A DNA stretch of 64,000 bases from Cryobacterium sp. PH31-O1 (GTDB lineage: Bacteria > Actinomycetota > Actinomycetes > Actinomycetales > Microbacteriaceae): assembly GCF_030063455.1 (NCBI RefSeq), contig NZ_JASITB010000005.1, forward strand, positions 186,001 through 250,000, written 5' to 3'. A program made the position numbers and the translations under genes. The notes below the pieces were generated by a model. That model worked only from the letters and a program-made list of their open reading frames with translations, searched no databases and was not told the origin of the DNA. Shown in pieces: positions 32,662 through 42,255 of this stretch. The stretch's first letter is position 1, and each line of letters opens with the position of its first letter.

Positions 32662-32701
32662 ACTGGCGCCGTGGCTGCGCTACTGGCGCCGTCGCCGCGC
32701 T
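32662..32701. repeat. 20-base tandem repeat
   Basis: ACTGGCGCCGTGGCTGCGCT (32662-32681) is followed directly by a copy with three changes (32682-32701). It lies at the 3' edge of the DUF2231 gene, whose stop falls in the second unit. Confidence 0.7.
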
Positions 32702-33176
32702 ACTGCGCCGGAGTGCCCATGTCTTCGGACCACACGGCGGTCGCCCCGCTGTGACCGATCAGGATGGCCTGCACCAGTGTGCCCGACGAAGCCCCGAGCG
32801 CAGCTACGGCGATGACGATGGCGACCCACTTCGGCGCCCGGGTCGTGGGCGCCTTCTTGAGGTTCCACAAGAACAGCACGGCCGCGATGAGGACCATTCC
32901 GATCACCCAGGGCAGCAGCCCTTCGGCCAGGTCAGCGTGAGTTTCGACGAGGGCGCTCTCGGAAACCCGCTCCTCCAGGGCTTCCCCCGATTCAGTCGAC
33001 AACGGCACGAGCACGAGCGCGGCCAGGGTCAGCCCGAGCGGCAGGAGCTTGGCCCAGCGGCGAAAGCGCGGCCAGAAGGCTGCCAGAAGCAGTATCAGCG
33101 CTGCGGTCGGAACCACGACCTCGGTCGCGTGCACGATGAGCGGATGCATGGGCAGTCCGAAAAAGGTGTCAAACAT
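32700..33176 (-). CDS. DUF2231 membrane protein
   Basis: A 158-residue protein with four hydrophobic segments. The N-terminal FGLPMHPLIVHATEVVVPTA is the DUF2231 signature, with conserved His residues (HPLIVH) and a later ETHADLAEGLLPWVIGM that fits the family's second His region. Some relatives occur beside cytochromes or are heme-linked; the function is unknown. The ATG at 33176 has GGGGA seven bases upstream. It follows jetC on the same strand after a 173-base gap and occupies the place where jetD would normally stand, but it is unrelated to JetD. Confidence 0.83.
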   Translation of the reverse strand: MFDTFFGLPMHPLIVHATEVVVPTAALILLLAAFWPRFRRWAKLLPLGLTLAALVLVPLSTESGEALEERVSESALVETHADLAEGLLPWVIGMVLIAAVLFLWNLKKAPTTRAPKWVAIVIAVAALGASSGTLVQAILIGHSGATAVWSEDMGTPAQ

Positions 33177-33349
33177 GATTATCCCCACAGATGAGTCGTC
33201 TCGGCGCAGGTTCTCCAGAATGAACGCGCGTCTCTACGTCGATGTTAGGGACGGGGTGCGGGTGTCGCCACGAAGGACAGCCTGCGCTAAGCGGATGCGG
33301 CGGCCCGGCCAGCTGCGGGTGTCACCACCGTCTCCGTGCGCTGTTTCCG

Positions 33350-36300
33350 CTACGCCGCGGCTTGCGGCGATGCCAGCGGGGTGATGTAGGAATATCCAGT
33401 CGTCGTGTTCTTGGTGATCGACAGCACGAGCTGCACATGCGGCTCGAGCGCGGTGACCTTGTCGAGCGGCGCGCCGACGATGAGCTGAAAACCGAGCCCC
33501 TTCCACGCGGCGACAGCCCGGCCGGCGAACTCAGCGTCGGATTTCACAAAGCCCTCGTCAAGAAACACCGGGGCGAAGCGCGGCCGGGTACGGCTTTCAT
33601 CGCCGAGCTGAAAGCGCAGGGCAGCGCCAACCACGAACGCCACGAGTTCCTGCGATTCGCCACCGCTCTTGCCACCGAGGGAGGAATAGGTGCTGACTTC
33701 CACGCCCTCCTGCGTCACCCGCACAGCGGTGATCTCCACGTGCGCACGCACGTCGAGAAGCATCTCACGCTGTGCGCTGCTCGGGGTGTTGGAACCAGTC
33801 AGGCCGCCGGGACGACGGATCAGACTCATGAACTGCTGTAGCCGAGTGAACCGGTCTTCGGTTTCATCGTCGGTGAACTGCTCCGTCGACCCCGAGGAGA
33901 GCACCTTGAGCTCCGTGCGAAACGCAGTGGCGTCATCGCGGTGCAGCCGCCGCAGTGAAATCTGCAGGCGGTCGCGGGTGGCACCGAACGGCAGGGTCGC
34001 GAGGATCTCATTGATCGGCCGCAGGCGGTCTTCGATCTCTTCGATCGCCGTATTGAACGCGCCGGTGAGTGGCACGAGGTCCTGCCCGCTCCACGCCGAC
34101 AGCCGGCGTTTCCATTCCTGACGCCGCTCGGACAGGCCGAGGGTGCGGATGGCGTCGAGAATGTCGGTGTAGCTCGTGACCGACTCAAGCGCGACACCGA
34201 TGTTCGGGTCGGGCCAGCGCGCCTGGTAGTTCTCAAAAATGCCGATCATGGCGGCACGGTCCCGGGCGGCAAGACCCCGATCCTGCGCCGATTGGGCAAT
34301 GAGTCTTTCACGCAGGCGCTTCAGGCCGCCGGGAAAGCCGGCGAGATCGTTCTGGTCGGTGACCAGCGCGAACTGCTCGCTGAGGTGTTCGGAATGCTCC
34401 GCGGACAGGGTCAGGCTCGCGGTCCGTTCGATCCGTTCGAGCCGGTCGTTCACCGTGTCCTGCCCGTCGACGATGCTGCCCTGTTCCTCACCCAGCGCCG
34501 CGCCGATCTGCTCGGTCGCGTGCTTACGCTTCTGGGCGGCGTCGAGTTCCAGGGTGAGCCGGTCCTCTTCATCACTCAGGGCGCGCAAAATGTCGCTGCC
34601 GGCCAGCATCCGCTCTTGTTCAAACTTCTTCTCGAGAATGCGCGTCGCGGCGGCCGCGACGTCGATCGATGACCAGTCGGTGTCGAGAATGTGCTGGTGA
34701 GCGGCCTGCCGGTGGCGCAACTCACCGAGTTGCTCAGCGACAGCGGATGCCCGCCCCGCGGCAGCGTCAGCCACCAGCCCCTGCACGCTCAACTCCGCCG
34801 TGATGTCGTCGAGGCGGGCGCGGCTGGAGAACCCGATGATCGATTTCTGGCTCGCGTTAGTACCGTGGGCGCCGCGGGCACCGTTACGGGTCTGCCCGCT
34901 CGGGGTCACCCGTGCGCCGGCGCCACCCGATTCGGACGCGCCACCCAGCTCGGACGGGCCCGCCACACACAACGCGTCGAGGTTCGATGACCGCAGGCGC
35001 GCCTGCACCCAGCCGCTGAACGGCGAGTCCTTCACGTCGAGCTTGCCCGACACGTAGCGGGAGTCACCGGCGAGGTGATGGTGCGGCTGCAGCGCCACAC
35101 CCTCGAAGTGGATGCGCAGCGGCAGTTGCAGCGGATCGATCGCCGCGCTCAGGTGCGTGAGCCGGGTCTCGTCGACGAGCATCACCCGCACAACCGACGC
35201 CAGGGTCACCTCGGCGGCCTGCCGCCACTGTTCTTCGCCGGCGGCGAGGTCGATCAGTTCGGCCACGAACGGCAACTCCTCGGCGGGAATACCGGCGGCC
35301 TCGGCGATCATCAGCCGGGCATTGTGCAAGGCGAACGGCACCAGGCTCTCCCGCCCGGTCAGAAACGCCCGTTCCTGCTTGAGCGAGCGGATGCCCTCCT
35401 CCACCGGGTACGACTCGCGTTGCAGCGCAGAGCGGGTCGCTTCCAGTGCGGTCTCGGCGGCCACGAACCCGGCGGCAAACAGGTCAGCGCCCTGCTGGGC
35501 GGCCGCAAACGAGTCGGCGGAGTCGATCGGCGCGGAATCCATCGACGCAGCCAGCGAACGCACCCGGTCGTCGAAACCGGCTCGCTCTCGAGCCACAGCG
35601 TCGTGCTGGTCGCTGAGGTGCACGAGTTCGACCTGCAGCCGTTCGAGCACGTCGCCGCCGTTTTCGCGCTGCTGCTGTTGCAACTGCGCGACCCGAGTCT
35701 TCAGCGCCGTCTCTTCGTCGCGGGCCTTGGCCCGGGCGGTCTCGTTCTCGCGGCGGGCGGTCCGGTTGGTGTCGGCGGCGTTCTCGAGCAGGGTCTGCTC
35801 GGTCTGCAGCTGCCAGAGCACGAAGGGGGTGTCTCCTGGTCGGTGCACCCCGAAGGTGTCGACCAGGTCGGACTGGGCCGTCGCGGCCTCGTAGGACGAG
35901 TTGAGCTCGGGTAGGCGTTCGAGCACCTGGGCCTTCTGCGCCTCGGTGACCATGGCGCCGTAGGAACGTTCGAGGTCTTCGAAGTGGTCGACCGCTTTGT
36001 CGGCCGCAGCGAAGGTCGCAGGCTCTTCGAGCACCATCGACTTATACAGACCGTCGACCGTTTTCACCTGCTGGCCGGCCTGGATGCGGGCGAGCAGGCG
36101 CAGTGCCTTACCGCCCTCACCGTTGGCACCTATTCCGAGGCGGGTATACAGCGTTTGGGCGAAGGCTGCATAGGAGTCAAAAACATCCAGGCTGTCAAAC
36201 CTGGCCTTAAGCGCTCGCTTATCGAACCGGCTCTCAGCGCAGGTCGCAAGGTCGCGCAGGTCGAGGTAGCCGTCTGTGGTGGCCATTTTCATGGTGACGT

Positions 36301-36769
36301 CGGCGAATTTGTGAGCTCCGCGCGGCACGAAGTAGGCCCGCAGCACGGTGAAGCGACGCTGGTTGTCGTCGATGAAGGTCAGGGCGACGGCGCCCCAGGT
36401 GGCTTCGTGCGCCCCGCGCAGCACCTGGTCGGTCAGTTCACCCGTGCCGGCTTCCCGGTTGGCGTCGGTCTTACCGCGCAGATAGGTCATCAGGTTGCGC
36501 TGATCGACGCTGCGGGCGCGCCCGGAGCCGGCATCGTTGGAGGCTCCGTTAAACGGGGTGTCTGAGGGCATCATGAGGGCGAGGTAGGCGTCGAGCAGGC
36601 TGCTCTTGCCCGTGCCGGACGCACCGGAGACGAGCGTGGCCTGCCGGGAAAAGTCAATCTCGTGGTGGCCGTGAAAACCACCCCAGTTGACCAGTTGCAT
36701 CGATTCGGCCTGCCACTGGGTGGTGCCCTCAGTAGCGCCGTCAATGTAGAACAGCGGGGAATCGTTCAT
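33350..36769 (-). CDS. jetC: JetC / MksB-type SMC-like ATPase
   Basis: An 1139-residue SMC-like ATPase. The head's Walker A is at residues 49-58 ([10 protein letters not shown]). A long coiled-coil/hinge region follows, with many heptad-like stretches such as [20 protein letters not shown]. The C-terminal head half has the ABC signature KSGGESQE at about 1034-1041 and Walker B FLDEGF at about 1069-1074 with Asp1071-Glu1072. In Wadjet (JetABCD) and MksBEF systems this subunit extrudes DNA loops; with JetD it cleaves plasmids. The ATG overlaps the jetB stop (ATGA). The downstream gene expected as jetD is absent: only 173 non-coding bases and DUF2231 follow. Confidence 0.9.
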   Translation of the reverse strand: MNDSPLFYIDGATEGTTQWQAESMQLVNWGGFHGHHEIDFSRQATLVSGASGTGKSSLLDAYLALMMPSDTPFNGASNDAGSGRARSVDQRNLMTYLRGKTDANREAGTGELTDQVLRGAHEATWGAVALTFIDDNQRRFTVLRAYFVPRGAHKFADVTMKMATTDGYLDLRDLATCAESRFDKRALKARFDSLDVFDSYAAFAQTLYTRLGIGANGEGGKALRLLARIQAGQQVKTVDGLYKSMVLEEPATFAAADKAVDHFEDLERSYGAMVTEAQKAQVLERLPELNSSYEAATAQSDLVDTFGVHRPGDTPFVLWQLQTEQTLLENAADTNRTARRENETARAKARDEETALKTRVAQLQQQQRENGGDVLERLQVELVHLSDQHDAVARERAGFDDRVRSLAASMDSAPIDSADSFAAAQQGADLFAAGFVAAETALEATRSALQRESYPVEEGIRSLKQERAFLTGRESLVPFALHNARLMIAEAAGIPAEELPFVAELIDLAAGEEQWRQAAEVTLASVVRVMLVDETRLTHLSAAIDPLQLPLRIHFEGVALQPHHHLAGDSRYVSGKLDVKDSPFSGWVQARLRSSNLDALCVAGPSELGGASESGGAGARVTPSGQTRNGARGAHGTNASQKSIIGFSSRARLDDITAELSVQGLVADAAAGRASAVAEQLGELRHRQAAHQHILDTDWSSIDVAAAATRILEKKFEQERMLAGSDILRALSDEEDRLTLELDAAQKRKHATEQIGAALGEEQGSIVDGQDTVNDRLERIERTASLTLSAEHSEHLSEQFALVTDQNDLAGFPGGLKRLRERLIAQSAQDRGLAARDRAAMIGIFENYQARWPDPNIGVALESVTSYTDILDAIRTLGLSERRQEWKRRLSAWSGQDLVPLTGAFNTAIEEIEDRLRPINEILATLPFGATRDRLQISLRRLHRDDATAFRTELKVLSSGSTEQFTDDETEDRFTRLQQFMSLIRRPGGLTGSNTPSSAQREMLLDVRAHVEITAVRVTQEGVEVSTYSSLGGKSGGESQELVAFVVGAALRFQLGDESRTRPRFAPVFLDEGFVKSDAEFAGRAVAAWKGLGFQLIVGAPLDKVTALEPHVQLVLSITKNTTTGYSYITPLASPQAAA

Positions 36770-37470
36770 ACCAGGGGCTCCAAAAGCGGTTCGTCATCTG
36801 CAGGGCGAATTTCTCCGCTGTTTTCTTCGCGTAGCCAGTCGAGCAGTTCGCCGAGGCGTTCCACCGACAGCAGCACCTCGATCACCGCCGAAATGCGAAA
36901 CCGGTCTGGATCACTGGTTTTCAGCAGCACCCGTGCCTTGGCCAGGCTGTCGACGGCTGTCGCTGCCTTACGGGCGTCACCGGAGCGGTCGGTGGCGTAC
37001 TCGGGGCGAAAGTGCGCGACGTTCTCGACCAGGTTGTCGCGGTCGACCAGCACGATCTCCTGGCCGTTGGCGCGTTCGCTGCGAAAACGCTGCCGCAGCA
37101 GCACGAGCAGAATGGTCTCTTCGCGGGTGTAGGCCACGTCATGCAGCAGCGTGGGAAACCGTTCACCCCCCTCGGCGAGGGCCTGCCGCTTGAACGCGAC
37201 CTCGTAGTGCAGGTCGACGTGCAGGTCGAGAAAAACGTCGTTGAGGCGTGATTTGAGCAGGCTCTGCGACCTGAGCAACGTCTGCCATTCGGCCGGCTGC
37301 AGCGCCGCCGAGATGTAGCGGTGTTTCAAAAGCAGCACGAGCGTGCGGCGCTGTTCCACGCTGAGTGCGCCCTCATCGCCCTCGAACAGGGACAGACTCG
37401 CCGGTTCGCTGTCGATAGCGAGGTCGTCGGTCAGGTCGTCGGTCAGGTCGTCGGTCAGGTCGTCATTCAT
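36766..37470 (-). CDS. jetB: JetB / MksE-like DUF4194 protein
   Basis: A 234-residue DUF4194 protein, the kite/winged-helix subunit that links JetA to the SMC ATPase JetC. The core runs from [20 protein letters not shown] through [17 protein letters not shown], then [21 protein letters not shown] helices to the C-terminal [18 protein letters not shown]. The N-terminus is odd: three DLTD units from a 12-base tandem repeat. It overlaps jetA by eight bases and jetC by four, so the three form one translationally coupled operon. Confidence 0.88.
   Translation of the reverse strand: MNDDLTDDLTDDLTDDLAIDSEPASLSLFEGDEGALSVEQRRTLVLLLKHRYISAALQPAEWQTLLRSQSLLKSRLNDVFLDLHVDLHYEVAFKRQALAEGGERFPTLLHDVAYTREETILLVLLRQRFRSERANGQEIVLVDRDNLVENVAHFRPEYATDRSGDARKAATAVDSLAKARVLLKTSDPDRFRISAVIEVLLSVERLGELLDWLREENSGEIRPADDEPLLEPLV
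37421..37464 (-). repeat. 12-base tandem repeat at the jetB N-terminus / jetA stop
   Basis: The plus-strand unit GGTCAGGTCGTC repeats three to four times and encodes [12 protein letters not shown] in jetB. The array runs up to the overlapping jetA stop. Copy-number change would alter only the JetB N-terminal tail, a simple phase-neutral variation. Confidence 0.75.
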
Positions 37471-39007
37471 GCTCGGAACCCAAATTCTGGGCGGCCAGGG
37501 CCGCCATGTCGTCGTCGGTCAGGGTGCGGCGCGGCAGGTCGAAAACCCGCGTCGAGCCATCCGGTCGCACCGTTTCAAAGCTTTCCAAGCCCACCGGGCT
37601 GCCCGGCACGCCCAGCTGGGCGGCCAGTTGCAGCAGGCCGAGAATCTCGACCGGCCGGCGCAGGCTCGCGTCGAACCCGTTGAACGCGCTGCCAACGGAT
37701 GCCGCCTCCCCCGCTGCTGAATTCGCGCCGGCACCCGCCCCAAACGCCGCCACGAGCGCGTCGCGCAGCTCCTCGAGCAGCGGACCGCCCTGCTGACGCA
37801 GGTCCCCGAGGCTCGGCCCGGCCGGGGCCGTATCTGACACGTCGGCCAACGCGGGCGGACCCAGGTGGGCGTCCGGATCGTAAAAGCGCTCACGCAGATG
37901 CTCCACCTCGAGGGTACCTGGCATGAGCTCCGCGGTCACCGTGGAGCGCGGACCGGCGGTCAGCATCCAGGTGGCAAGTTCGCGGTTGATGTCGCGCAGC
38001 ACATGCTCGAGCTCTCGGTCTTTCACCACGTCGTGGTTGACGATGTGCTCGCGCAGGGTAGTCGTGAGCCCCTTGCGCTGGGTCAGCACGTCATCGATGC
38101 CCTTGCGCAGCAGGGTCACCGTGCTCATGAAGCTGCGGCGTTCGGTCAGGCTCAGCTCGAGGGCGAACGGATGCAGCAGAATCGTCTCGAGGTCGGCTTT
38201 CAGCCCCTGCATGAGGGAGTCGTTGCGCAGCAGGGTGAACGCACCCTCGAAGGCGCGACCCTCAGCGGTCGATGACATGAGGGCATCCGTCTTAGCCAGG
38301 TAGTCGTCGAGGACTTCGCTGATCGGACGGTCCTCACCGCGGAAGTCGTTGATGATCTGGCGGTGCATGGCGGCAACCGACTCTTCAACCCGTTTGAAGT
38401 CGCTCGGCAGCTGCGCGATGAGGTCGATGACGTTCGCATAGCCCTCGTGCATCTGCACGTTCGAAGCGGCCGCAATCACGCCGCCGCCGGCGAGACGGTC
38501 ACGTTCGCTGGTCAGTTCGTCAATCTGCCGGTCGAGGCGGCGCACCCGCTCCTCGCGATCGGGGTTGGCCTCGGTGGCGCGGTGCCGCACGGTGTCAACG
38601 ATCGTCGCGAGGCGGGATTCGCTGATCAGCGCCCGATCGCTGGCCAGTCCGTCGACCAGCAGCAGGGCTTCGAGGGCGTGGCTGGTGAGCGAGTAGTGCT
38701 CCACCTGACCCCCGCCGTCGTCTTTAGCGTCGCGGATCTCCCGGTACAGCCAGAGGTCGTTCATCCACTGCACGCACAGGGCCCGGCCGGTTTTCTCGGG
38801 GGCGTCGATACCGGTGCTGCGGAGGTCGGCGAGGTAGGCATCCACTTGGGTGTGCAGCAGCTCGCAGGGAACGCTGCGGCGATCGCGGCTGAACGAGCTC
38901 TTGAACACCGCGAGCACGAACGGTGCCCATTTGCGGTCGAGCAGGCGCAGGGTGGGTTTGTCGAAGGCTTCGCGCGCCCGCGCCAATTCGCCCGCAATAT
39001 CACTCAA
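37463..39007 (-). CDS. jetA: JetA / MksF-like DUF3375 protein
   Basis: A 514-residue DUF3375 protein, the kleisin-like subunit of Wadjet/MksBEF condensins. Typical parts are the N-terminal [19 protein letters not shown] with [20 protein letters not shown], a central coiled coil ([20 protein letters not shown]), [21 protein letters not shown] helices and [20 protein letters not shown]. It starts at TTG 39007 with GAGAGGA about ten bases upstream. It is the promoter-proximal gene of jetA-jetB-jetC. The family assignment rests on these motifs plus the operon context. Confidence 0.88.
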   Translation of the reverse strand: MSDIAGELARAREAFDKPTLRLLDRKWAPFVLAVFKSSFSRDRRSVPCELLHTQVDAYLADLRSTGIDAPEKTGRALCVQWMNDLWLYREIRDAKDDGGGQVEHYSLTSHALEALLLVDGLASDRALISESRLATIVDTVRHRATEANPDREERVRRLDRQIDELTSERDRLAGGGVIAAASNVQMHEGYANVIDLIAQLPSDFKRVEESVAAMHRQIINDFRGEDRPISEVLDDYLAKTDALMSSTAEGRAFEGAFTLLRNDSLMQGLKADLETILLHPFALELSLTERRSFMSTVTLLRKGIDDVLTQRKGLTTTLREHIVNHDVVKDRELEHVLRDINRELATWMLTAGPRSTVTAELMPGTLEVEHLRERFYDPDAHLGPPALADVSDTAPAGPSLGDLRQQGGPLLEELRDALVAAFGAGAGANSAAGEAASVGSAFNGFDASLRRPVEILGLLQLAAQLGVPGSPVGLESFETVRPDGSTRVFDLPRRTLTDDDMAALAAQNLGSEHE

Positions 39008-39159
39008 TAGCTGGTTCCTCTCCAGCTCTCCACTTTAACCGAAACTCCGGGGTGCCCGGTACGGCGCACGACCCGCCCCGCGCAACTTTGATGCCGGGTG
39101 AATCCGGTCGGTCGCGTGGGGCGGGGTTTGGCCGTGACCTCTACCGCGGGCCGGGCCAC

Positions 39160-41283
39160 TCAGCCGAGCAGGCGCGGTCGTTTCCAGTCGGTGCCGTGCA
39201 CGTGCTGGTCGAGAAAAGCGAACACGGTCTCGTACCAGATCACCGCGTGCTGCGGTTTCAACACCCAGTGGTTCTCATCGGGAAAGACGAGGAACTTGTG
39301 TTGGGTGCTTCCGTCGGCGTTGGCATGGTGCTCGGCCAGTTCCGACCACAGTCGCAGGCTCTCGCCGATCGGTACCCGATAGTCGTGGTCGCCATGAATC
39401 ACGAGCATCGGCGTGCGAATGTCGCGCACGGCCTGGTGCGGCGAGTTGTCGATCATGCCCTGCTTCGAGAAGATGCTCTGCCAATATTTCGAATTGTCGG
39501 TCGTTCCGTTGAACTGATCGAGCGACCACAGGCTCGCGTGGCTCACGATGGCCCGAAACCGGTCGGTGTGCCCGGCAACCCAGTTGGCCATGTAGCCGCC
39601 GAACGATCCACCCATCGCCGCGGTGCGCGTCTGGTCGATCTCGGGGCGCGTTTCTGCGGCGTCCGTGATTGCGAGCAGATCGGTGTATGGCTTGGCACCC
39701 CAGGCATTCCAGCCCCGCGCGATGAAATCCAGGCCGTAGCCGGTCGACAGCGCGGGATCGGGCAGCAGCACCGCGTAGCCGCGCGCGACAGCCAGCAGCG
39801 GGCTCCAGCGCCAGCTCCAGGCATTCCAGCTGTTCAGCGGACCGCCGTGAATCCACAGCAATAGCGGGGCCGGATGCTGCGCCGACGCTTCCGCAGGCAG
39901 CAGTAGCCAGGCGCGCACCCGCGATCCGTCCTCGGCCAGGGTCTCCACCTCGGTGATCGTGCCGGGCACCGGGGGCAGGGCGGCCGGCGTGGCGAGCGTG
40001 GTGATGACTCCGGAACGGCTGATCCGCACCGGATGTGCCGGTGCGATCCACGAGGAACGCAAGGCCACGAGGTCGCCGGTCTGGGCGTCGACGCAGACGT
40101 TGCTGTAGCTGAAGTCGTCAACGCTGAGCTGTTCGGGCGGTGCGCCGTCAAGCGGCACCCGAAAAATTGGTCCGCGACCGTCGTGGTCAGCGGTGACGAT
40201 GAGCGCGGTCGTGACTCCGTCTCGGGGTGCATCGAAGTTCAGGCTGGTCGGCCAGCGGTCCCAGGTGGCTGCGAGGCGACGGGGGTGGCCGCCGTCGAGG
40301 TTGGCGACCCAGATCTCCTGGTCGGCCGGACCCTCCGGGGTACTGACGGCGGTTCGCACGTACGCGATGAACAGACCGTCGACGCTCACGGCCGGCGACT
40401 CGAAGTTGACCTTCGGTTCGTCGAACAGGATGGTCTGGGTGCCGGTCGCAACGTCGATGGACGCCAAAACGTAACGGCCAGACCGCTGCTCGGCCACCCG
40501 CAGCGCCACGACGAGCGTGGCTCCGTCGGGGGTCAGGGCCTGCCCGGAGGTATCCATGGTGCGGCCGGGGGTGGGCGTGAGGTCTCGGGGGCGCGGGAGA
40601 TCGGCGGGGTAGGGAGCGGGGGCATCCGCTGCCGTGTCGCTCGGGGTCGCCGGACTGGGCGGACTGCCCGGAGAGCCGATCCTGTCGTGCAGGTCGGCAA
40701 GATCGAGGCTGAGCAGGTGGGGTACTGCGGGGCCGAGGTCGTGGTCCCAGTAGCGCACCGGATAGCTCTCGTGCAAAATGGCCGCGACCTTCTTCTCGGT
40801 GCGCTCCTTGCGGGCGGCGCCCTCGATTTCAAGGTCGGTGGCGGTAGGCAGCAGATCGGCGGCGATCACGAGAGAGTTGGCGGCGGTCGCCACCGCGGCG
40901 ATGCCTGACACTCCGCCGGTGAGGCCGGTGACCGCGCGTGCTTCACCGCCGGCGGCGGGCAGCAGCCAGAGCTGGGCAGTTTCGACATCTTTCTCAGCAG
41001 AAGCTGGGCCTGGCCGTGCGGAGACGAACAGAACGTCGCCCGCGGCAGTGAACGCCGCTTGGGATTCCCCCTTTGCCGACCGGGTGAGGCGGGTCGGAAC
41101 CCCGAAACCATCGGCGGGCACCGACCAGAGTGCCCGCTCATAGCTGGTCTGATCAGGCACGAGGGTAGCGACAGTGAGCACGGCCCGTTGCCCGTCGGGC
41201 GAGAGCGTGACGCTCTCAACGCGGGGCAACGCGATGAAATCGTCGAGGCTCGAAAAGGGCGTGGGCGAGGACTCCAATGTCAT
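39160..41283 (-). CDS. S9-family prolyl oligopeptidase-like peptidase
   Basis: A 707-residue serine peptidase of the S9 (acylaminoacyl-peptidase-like) family. The N-terminal ~400 residues form a beta-propeller (repeats such as SPAVSVDGLFIAYVRT, WVANLDGGHPRRLA). The C-terminal alpha/beta hydrolase has Ser560 in GGSFGGYMANW, Asp634 in GDHDYRVP and His672 in ENHWVL. No signal peptide is seen, so it acts on peptides in the cytoplasm. The ATG at 41283 has GGAGG three bases upstream (tight). A Pro/Ala-rich loop lies near 40600. It is divergent from the TetR regulator. Confidence 0.9.
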   Translation of the reverse strand: MTLESSPTPFSSLDDFIALPRVESVTLSPDGQRAVLTVATLVPDQTSYERALWSVPADGFGVPTRLTRSAKGESQAAFTAAGDVLFVSARPGPASAEKDVETAQLWLLPAAGGEARAVTGLTGGVSGIAAVATAANSLVIAADLLPTATDLEIEGAARKERTEKKVAAILHESYPVRYWDHDLGPAVPHLLSLDLADLHDRIGSPGSPPSPATPSDTAADAPAPYPADLPRPRDLTPTPGRTMDTSGQALTPDGATLVVALRVAEQRSGRYVLASIDVATGTQTILFDEPKVNFESPAVSVDGLFIAYVRTAVSTPEGPADQEIWVANLDGGHPRRLAATWDRWPTSLNFDAPRDGVTTALIVTADHDGRGPIFRVPLDGAPPEQLSVDDFSYSNVCVDAQTGDLVALRSSWIAPAHPVRISRSGVITTLATPAALPPVPGTITEVETLAEDGSRVRAWLLLPAEASAQHPAPLLLWIHGGPLNSWNAWSWRWSPLLAVARGYAVLLPDPALSTGYGLDFIARGWNAWGAKPYTDLLAITDAAETRPEIDQTRTAAMGGSFGGYMANWVAGHTDRFRAIVSHASLWSLDQFNGTTDNSKYWQSIFSKQGMIDNSPHQAVRDIRTPMLVIHGDHDYRVPIGESLRLWSELAEHHANADGSTQHKFLVFPDENHWVLKPQHAVIWYETVFAFLDQHVHGTDWKRPRLLG

Positions 41284-41323
41284 GCCTCCACGCTAGCCGA
41301 CGCTCCTGCGCAGGCCCCTGCCT

Positions 41324-41335
41324 GAACATTCGTTC
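41324..41335. promoter_or_regulatory. Possible TetR operator (GAAC-n4-GTTC)
   Basis: GAACATTCGTTC, arms GAAC/GTTC around four bases, lies between the divergent S9 peptidase and TetR genes, 40 bases before the peptidase start. Position and symmetry fit a TetR-family autoregulatory site. Not proven. Confidence 0.4.
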
Positions 41336-41412
41336 GCGCTCGTAAATAACGGAGTACACTCAGAAATGATTCCACTCCACTATTGACCCGGACGCCGAGT
41401 AAATTTGCAGCA

Positions 41413-41457
41413 GTGAAATCTAGTGCAGTGAATTCAGGTGCCGTGAAATCGAACGCA
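41413..41457. repeat. 15-base periodic triplicate before the TetR gene
   Basis: GTGAAATC, GTGAATTC and GTGAAATC recur at exactly 15-base steps (41413, 41428, 41443). The three 15-base units are otherwise diverged. They precede the chosen TetR start and could be helically phased binding sites or coding slippage if the gene starts at TTG 41383. Confidence 0.6.
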
Positions 41458-41478
41458 AGGGAATCGGGTGGGAAGCGG

Positions 41479-42177
41479 ATGCGGTCAAACCAACACACAG
41501 ACGCCCCGGCCAGCGCCCGCGTAACCGTGAGTGCCGGCCGCCGGGAACGCAGCAAGGAAGCTAAACAGGCCCGCATCTTCGCGGCCGCCGCCGAGCTCTT
41601 CGCCGAACACGGCTATGCGTCTGTCACTACGCAGCAGATCGCTGAACGGGCCGATGTAGCCAACGGCACCCTGTTTCGCTACGCCTCGACCAAGGCCGAA
41701 CTGCTGTTGATGGTCTGCAACGACGATTTTCGCCGAAACCTCGACCTCGGCCGGGTGAGCGTTTCCGCTGATGAATCCACCGCCACCGAACCAGCGCGGC
41801 GCATCCTGACCCTGCTCACTCCGCTGATCGAGGCCGGGCGGCGAGGCGACGCCAACACCGCCGCCTATCAGCGCGAGATCCTGTTCGGTGAACCGAGTGA
41901 GCGCTATCGCGCCGAAGCCCTCGTGCTCGTGGCCGATTTGCAGAATGCCATCGCGGGCATCCTGTCGGCTGCCTCTGCCTATACCTCGCCCGCTGCCGGC
42001 GCGCCCACTGCCGCAAGAGACCCGACGCTCGCCGCACGCGCAGTTTCCAACGTGCTCCACCTCGAGCTCGCTCGGGCCGCCCTGTCGGGAACGCCTTTCA
42101 CCGATTTCATAGCCGTCCTGGCCAGCCAGATTGAGCTCATTACGCGGGGCTTTCTCGCACCAGGCCCGCCAGGATAG
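41479..42177 (+). CDS. TetR-family transcriptional regulator
   Basis: A 232-residue repressor. The helix-turn-helix is clear near the N-terminus: KQARIFAAAAELFAEHGYAS, VTTQQIAERADVANGTLFRY, ASTKAELLLMV. The C-terminal ligand domain is helical and not recognisable. The ATG at 41479 has GGGAAG upstream; a TTG start at 41383 would add 32 residues rich in KS/AV repeats and is less likely. It lies just upstream of the hydroxyacyl-CoA dehydrogenase gene and divergent from the S9 peptidase; either may be a target. Confidence 0.85.
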   Translation: MRSNQHTDAPASARVTVSAGRRERSKEAKQARIFAAAAELFAEHGYASVTTQQIAERADVANGTLFRYASTKAELLLMVCNDDFRRNLDLGRVSVSADESTATEPARRILTLLTPLIEAGRRGDANTAAYQREILFGEPSERYRAEALVLVADLQNAIAGILSAASAYTSPAAGAPTAARDPTLAARAVSNVLHLELARAALSGTPFTDFIAVLASQIELITRGFLAPGPPG

Positions 42178-42255
42178 CGCTCTCGACGCGCCCTAACCCG
42201 CTCCGTACGACAAACCAACACCATGCTATTCAGCATCACGATAAAGGGACGAACC

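Noticed and set aside
33189..33349. Decayed jetD between jetC and DUF2231
   Set aside because: The stretch is too short and no JetD-like sequence appears in any frame.
41280..41576. Pentapeptide-repeat-like DFTAPEFTALDFTA stretch on the minus strand
   Set aside because: It arises from the 15-base periodic repeat before the TetR gene, is only four units long, and has no ribosome binding site or fold-sized continuation.
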